Assembly (NCBI GenBank): GCA_964500645.1
Contig: CAZCOH010000072.1
Coordinates: forward strand, 1-7,493
Length of the DNA: 7,493 nucleotides
Origin: CAYFIW01 sp964500645
GTDB lineage: Bacteria > Chloroflexota > Dehalococcoidia > Lucifugimonadales > UBA826
Reading direction: 5' to 3'
Below, piece by piece: positions 5,820-7,493 of this stretch; the stretch's first letter is position 1; each line of letters begins with the position of its first letter. The position numbers and the translations under genes were made by a program. Under the pieces are notes generated by a model, which had not been told where the DNA came from, made no database searches, and saw only the letters and a program-made list of their open reading frames with translations.

Positions 5820-7484
5820 CTAGTTTGACTGTACTGAGATCTTAAAACTTTTCGCCAGTGTTTCTATTTTAAAATGGTCTTTTGCAGGAATTATTGTCCT
5901 GGTGATATCAAGATCGTATGTATTATCTTTTCCTGTATCCGTCGGTTCAGCAAAAGAAGGTGCAGACTTAAAGGATATCTCCCCTGCATCTGAAACCGTA
6001 AAGAGCTCTCTGTCAGCACCATCGAGATAATAAAATACTCTCTCTCCAGGCTTTAGTGCGTCGTCACCAAATTTACCTACAACCGTTGCGCTGTCAGAAA
6101 TCGTGAGTTCGCTGGGTGGACCCTCAGGTAATGGCACGGCATTAATCCAGGTTGGCTGTCTCACATCTTTGGCAGGGCCTCCCGTATAGGGATCACCTAT
6201 AAACTCCTGTCCGACAAAAACCGGAAGCAGAAATTCGTCATATTCATTGGATATTATGTTCATGAATTTCATCTTCAACATGTACTGACCAGGCGCAGAC
6301 CCTTCAGGTATATCCACTGTGAACTGGAGGTCTCTACCGGCAAGCAAAGGCTGAGTTTTATATTCCCACCCGGCTCCTATTTCAAACCATTCATATGGTA
6401 AACCTGAAGAACCCTCCACTGACCATCTAGGAGGACTGGAATGACACCATCCTCCATTGCTTTCCTTAATAAGATGTTTGTTCATCAAAACACGCCAGCT
6501 ACCGTCATCCTTCTTATGTGATTTGCAGAATTCAGAAAAATCTGTAATTGTACGGTTCCCGTTTGGTTCAGTCATCTCAGATACTGTAGCTATTATCCAG
6601 TTAGAGCCACACTGCCCTGAATCAGGAAGAGCCGGATTAGTCCTCCAGTATGGTCCCCAGTCCCCGCCATCGTACAAAACAAAGTGATGATAATTACTGT
6701 ACAGACCGTTAGTGAGATAAGGTTTCCCTCTTATACATTCGGCTGGATCTTCAAAGGCAACGTCAAAAGTTATTCCCTCATCACCATTTGGATCCACGTT
6801 GTATATTTTGACACCAGTGTTTATATCCTTCCAGAATCCAGAATTTAGAGAGACTTCGTCCAGGTCATTGATATACCTGTTAGCTTCATCGTATTCAGGC
6901 CTGGCATCAATAAGACCGCCAGCATGAATTATCAATCCCTGTGTATTACTAAAATACTTTGAACTTACTAACGCATGGTCTACATCAGACGGGATTCGAT
7001 ATTCAAGCCAGATAGTCCCGCCCCCTGGTACAAGTTTGCCACCCTCTATAGCTACCGCTCTTTTTCCAGAGGTGGAATTCAGCGGTTTGATCGTGTAAGT
7101 TCCAGGCTTGTCTATATGTAAAATCTCATCGCCGTCGAGCCAACCCAAGGCGTATCTTACTGGTGCTCCAGGAGTCTTGGCCGCATAGCCATTACCCATA
7201 ACGCTGAATTGACTACCATATTCAACATTTTCACATTGAGACAGAAGAACATAAGATTTATCACATAGAAGTGCATTTTCATGGTAGTCGATATTCATAC
7301 CATGCAACCATTCATGAATCCAGGTGTGTTGATCCTGGGTAAATGGATCTTCTTTAGTTCTTTTAATCGATTCACCTGACCTGTTATGTGCCCACCATAA
7401 AGTATGTAGTGGTATCGTTCCTTTTTCAGAATTTAGAGACCACCGAGGACTAACGATTGAACCATAGTTTCCTCCCGCAGTCTC
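5820..7484 (-). CDS. Secreted zinc-metalloprotease-like protein, metzincin/gametolysin-like (5' part missing or broken)
   Basis: The frame gives 554 visible residues ending at TAG (5820-5822). Numbering from the codon at 7484, HEWLH at 57-61 is an HExxH zinc site, with another His at 68 (DYHEN). Cys74 and Cys84 precede EYGSQFSVMG, whose Met96 resembles the metzincin Met-turn. ALGWL (about 112-116) and GTYTIKPL follow, an order I recall from gametolysin-type (M11-like) bacterial enzymes. The middle, about 120-490, is a long Trp- and Cys-containing region I cannot name. From about 493, ELFTVSDAGEISF with an acidic DTGKDNTYDLD run resembles a cadherin-like domain. No ATG, GTG or TTG precedes HExxH in this frame; the first, TTG at 7305-7307, would cut through the motif. 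Upstream the frame meets TGA at 7485-7487, so a frameshift, disabling mutation or sequence error is implied. Cleavage of extracellular proteins is the expected role if it is intact. Confidence 0.72.
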   Translation of the reverse strand, partial: ETAGGNYGSIVSPRWSLNSEKGTIPLHTLWWAHNRSGESIKRTKEDPFTQDQHTWIHEWLHGMNIDYHENALLCDKSYVLLSQCENVEYGSQFSVMGNGYAAKTPGAPVRYALGWLDGDEILHIDKPGTYTIKPLNSTSGKRAVAIEGGKLVPGGGTIWLEYRIPSDVDHALVSSKYFSNTQGLIIHAGGLIDARPEYDEANRYINDLDEVSLNSGFWKDINTGVKIYNVDPNGDEGITFDVAFEDPAECIRGKPYLTNGLYSNYHHFVLYDGGDWGPYWRTNPALPDSGQCGSNWIIATVSEMTEPNGNRTITDFSEFCKSHKKDDGSWRVLMNKHLIKESNGGWCHSSPPRWSVEGSSGLPYEWFEIGAGWEYKTQPLLAGRDLQFTVDIPEGSAPGQYMLKMKFMNIISNEYDEFLLPVFVGQEFIGDPYTGGPAKDVRQPTWINAVPLPEGPPSELTISDSATVVGKFGDDALKPGERVFYYLDGADRELFTVSDAGEISFKSAPSFAEPTDTGKDNTYDLDITRTIIPAKDHFKIETLAKSFKISVQSN

Positions 7485-7493
7485 TCATGTAGC

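Noticed and set aside
5820..7307. Taking TTG at 7305-7307 as the true start of the metalloprotease-like gene
   Set aside because: It would begin inside HEWLH and remove two of its key residues, and no signal peptide follows. The frame upstream reads as protein for 59 more codons.
7485..7487. UGA read as an amino acid (alternative genetic code)
   Set aside because: The cyclase ends at TGA exactly where the domain should end, and there is no in-frame TGA in the 1551-codon repeat gene, so UGA appears to be a normal stop here.

Overview
The window holds three genes, all on the minus strand. In transcription order (right to left) they are a secreted zinc-metalloprotease-like protein (its 5' part lies beyond the right edge), a cytoplasmic FHA-class III nucleotidyl cyclase fusion, and a very large secreted RCC1-type repeat protein with an Ig-like tail that runs off the left edge. 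Moderate base composition, Shine-Dalgarno sites, signal-peptide-like N terminus, FHA/cyclase architecture and large extracellular repeat proteins point to a bacterium, most likely Gram-negative. RCC1 repeats of this long type are, from memory, seen in Deltaproteobacteria/Myxococcota-like and environmental lineages; that assignment is an inference and no marker gene is present.

Region 1..4653: one uninterrupted minus-strand frame of 1551 visible codons. After a hydrophobic N-terminal segment come 21 RCC1-like repeats with a 59-64 residue period, then two complete and one partial bacterial Ig-like domains of about 100 residues. Every repeat carries a Cys-x9-Cys pair followed by Trp-Gly, and I see no cysteine outside these pairs. 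Twenty-one repeats would make exactly three seven-bladed propellers, and the most degenerate junction (repeats 14/15) falls at a predicted propeller boundary. The best ribosome site sits 6 nt before an ATA triplet rather than a normal start codon.

Region 4654..4900: AT-rich intergenic spacer with the strong RBS of the repeat protein, a possible -10 element and no convincing terminator. Region 4901..5761: FHA plus class III cyclase with all expected catalytic residues. Region 5762..5819: 58-nt spacer with three TTATACA copies at 11-bp spacing. Region 5820..7484: metalloprotease-like frame with HExxH, a downstream His, a Met-turn-like segment and a C-terminal cadherin-like segment. An in-frame TGA at 7485-7487 cuts off its 5' end, so the gene is frameshifted, broken or affected by a sequence error.

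How they work together is inference: an intracellular phosphothreonine-sensing cyclase sits between two exported proteins in the same orientation. The short protease-cyclase gap suggests co-transcription; the 247-nt gap before the repeat protein leaves room for a separate promoter.
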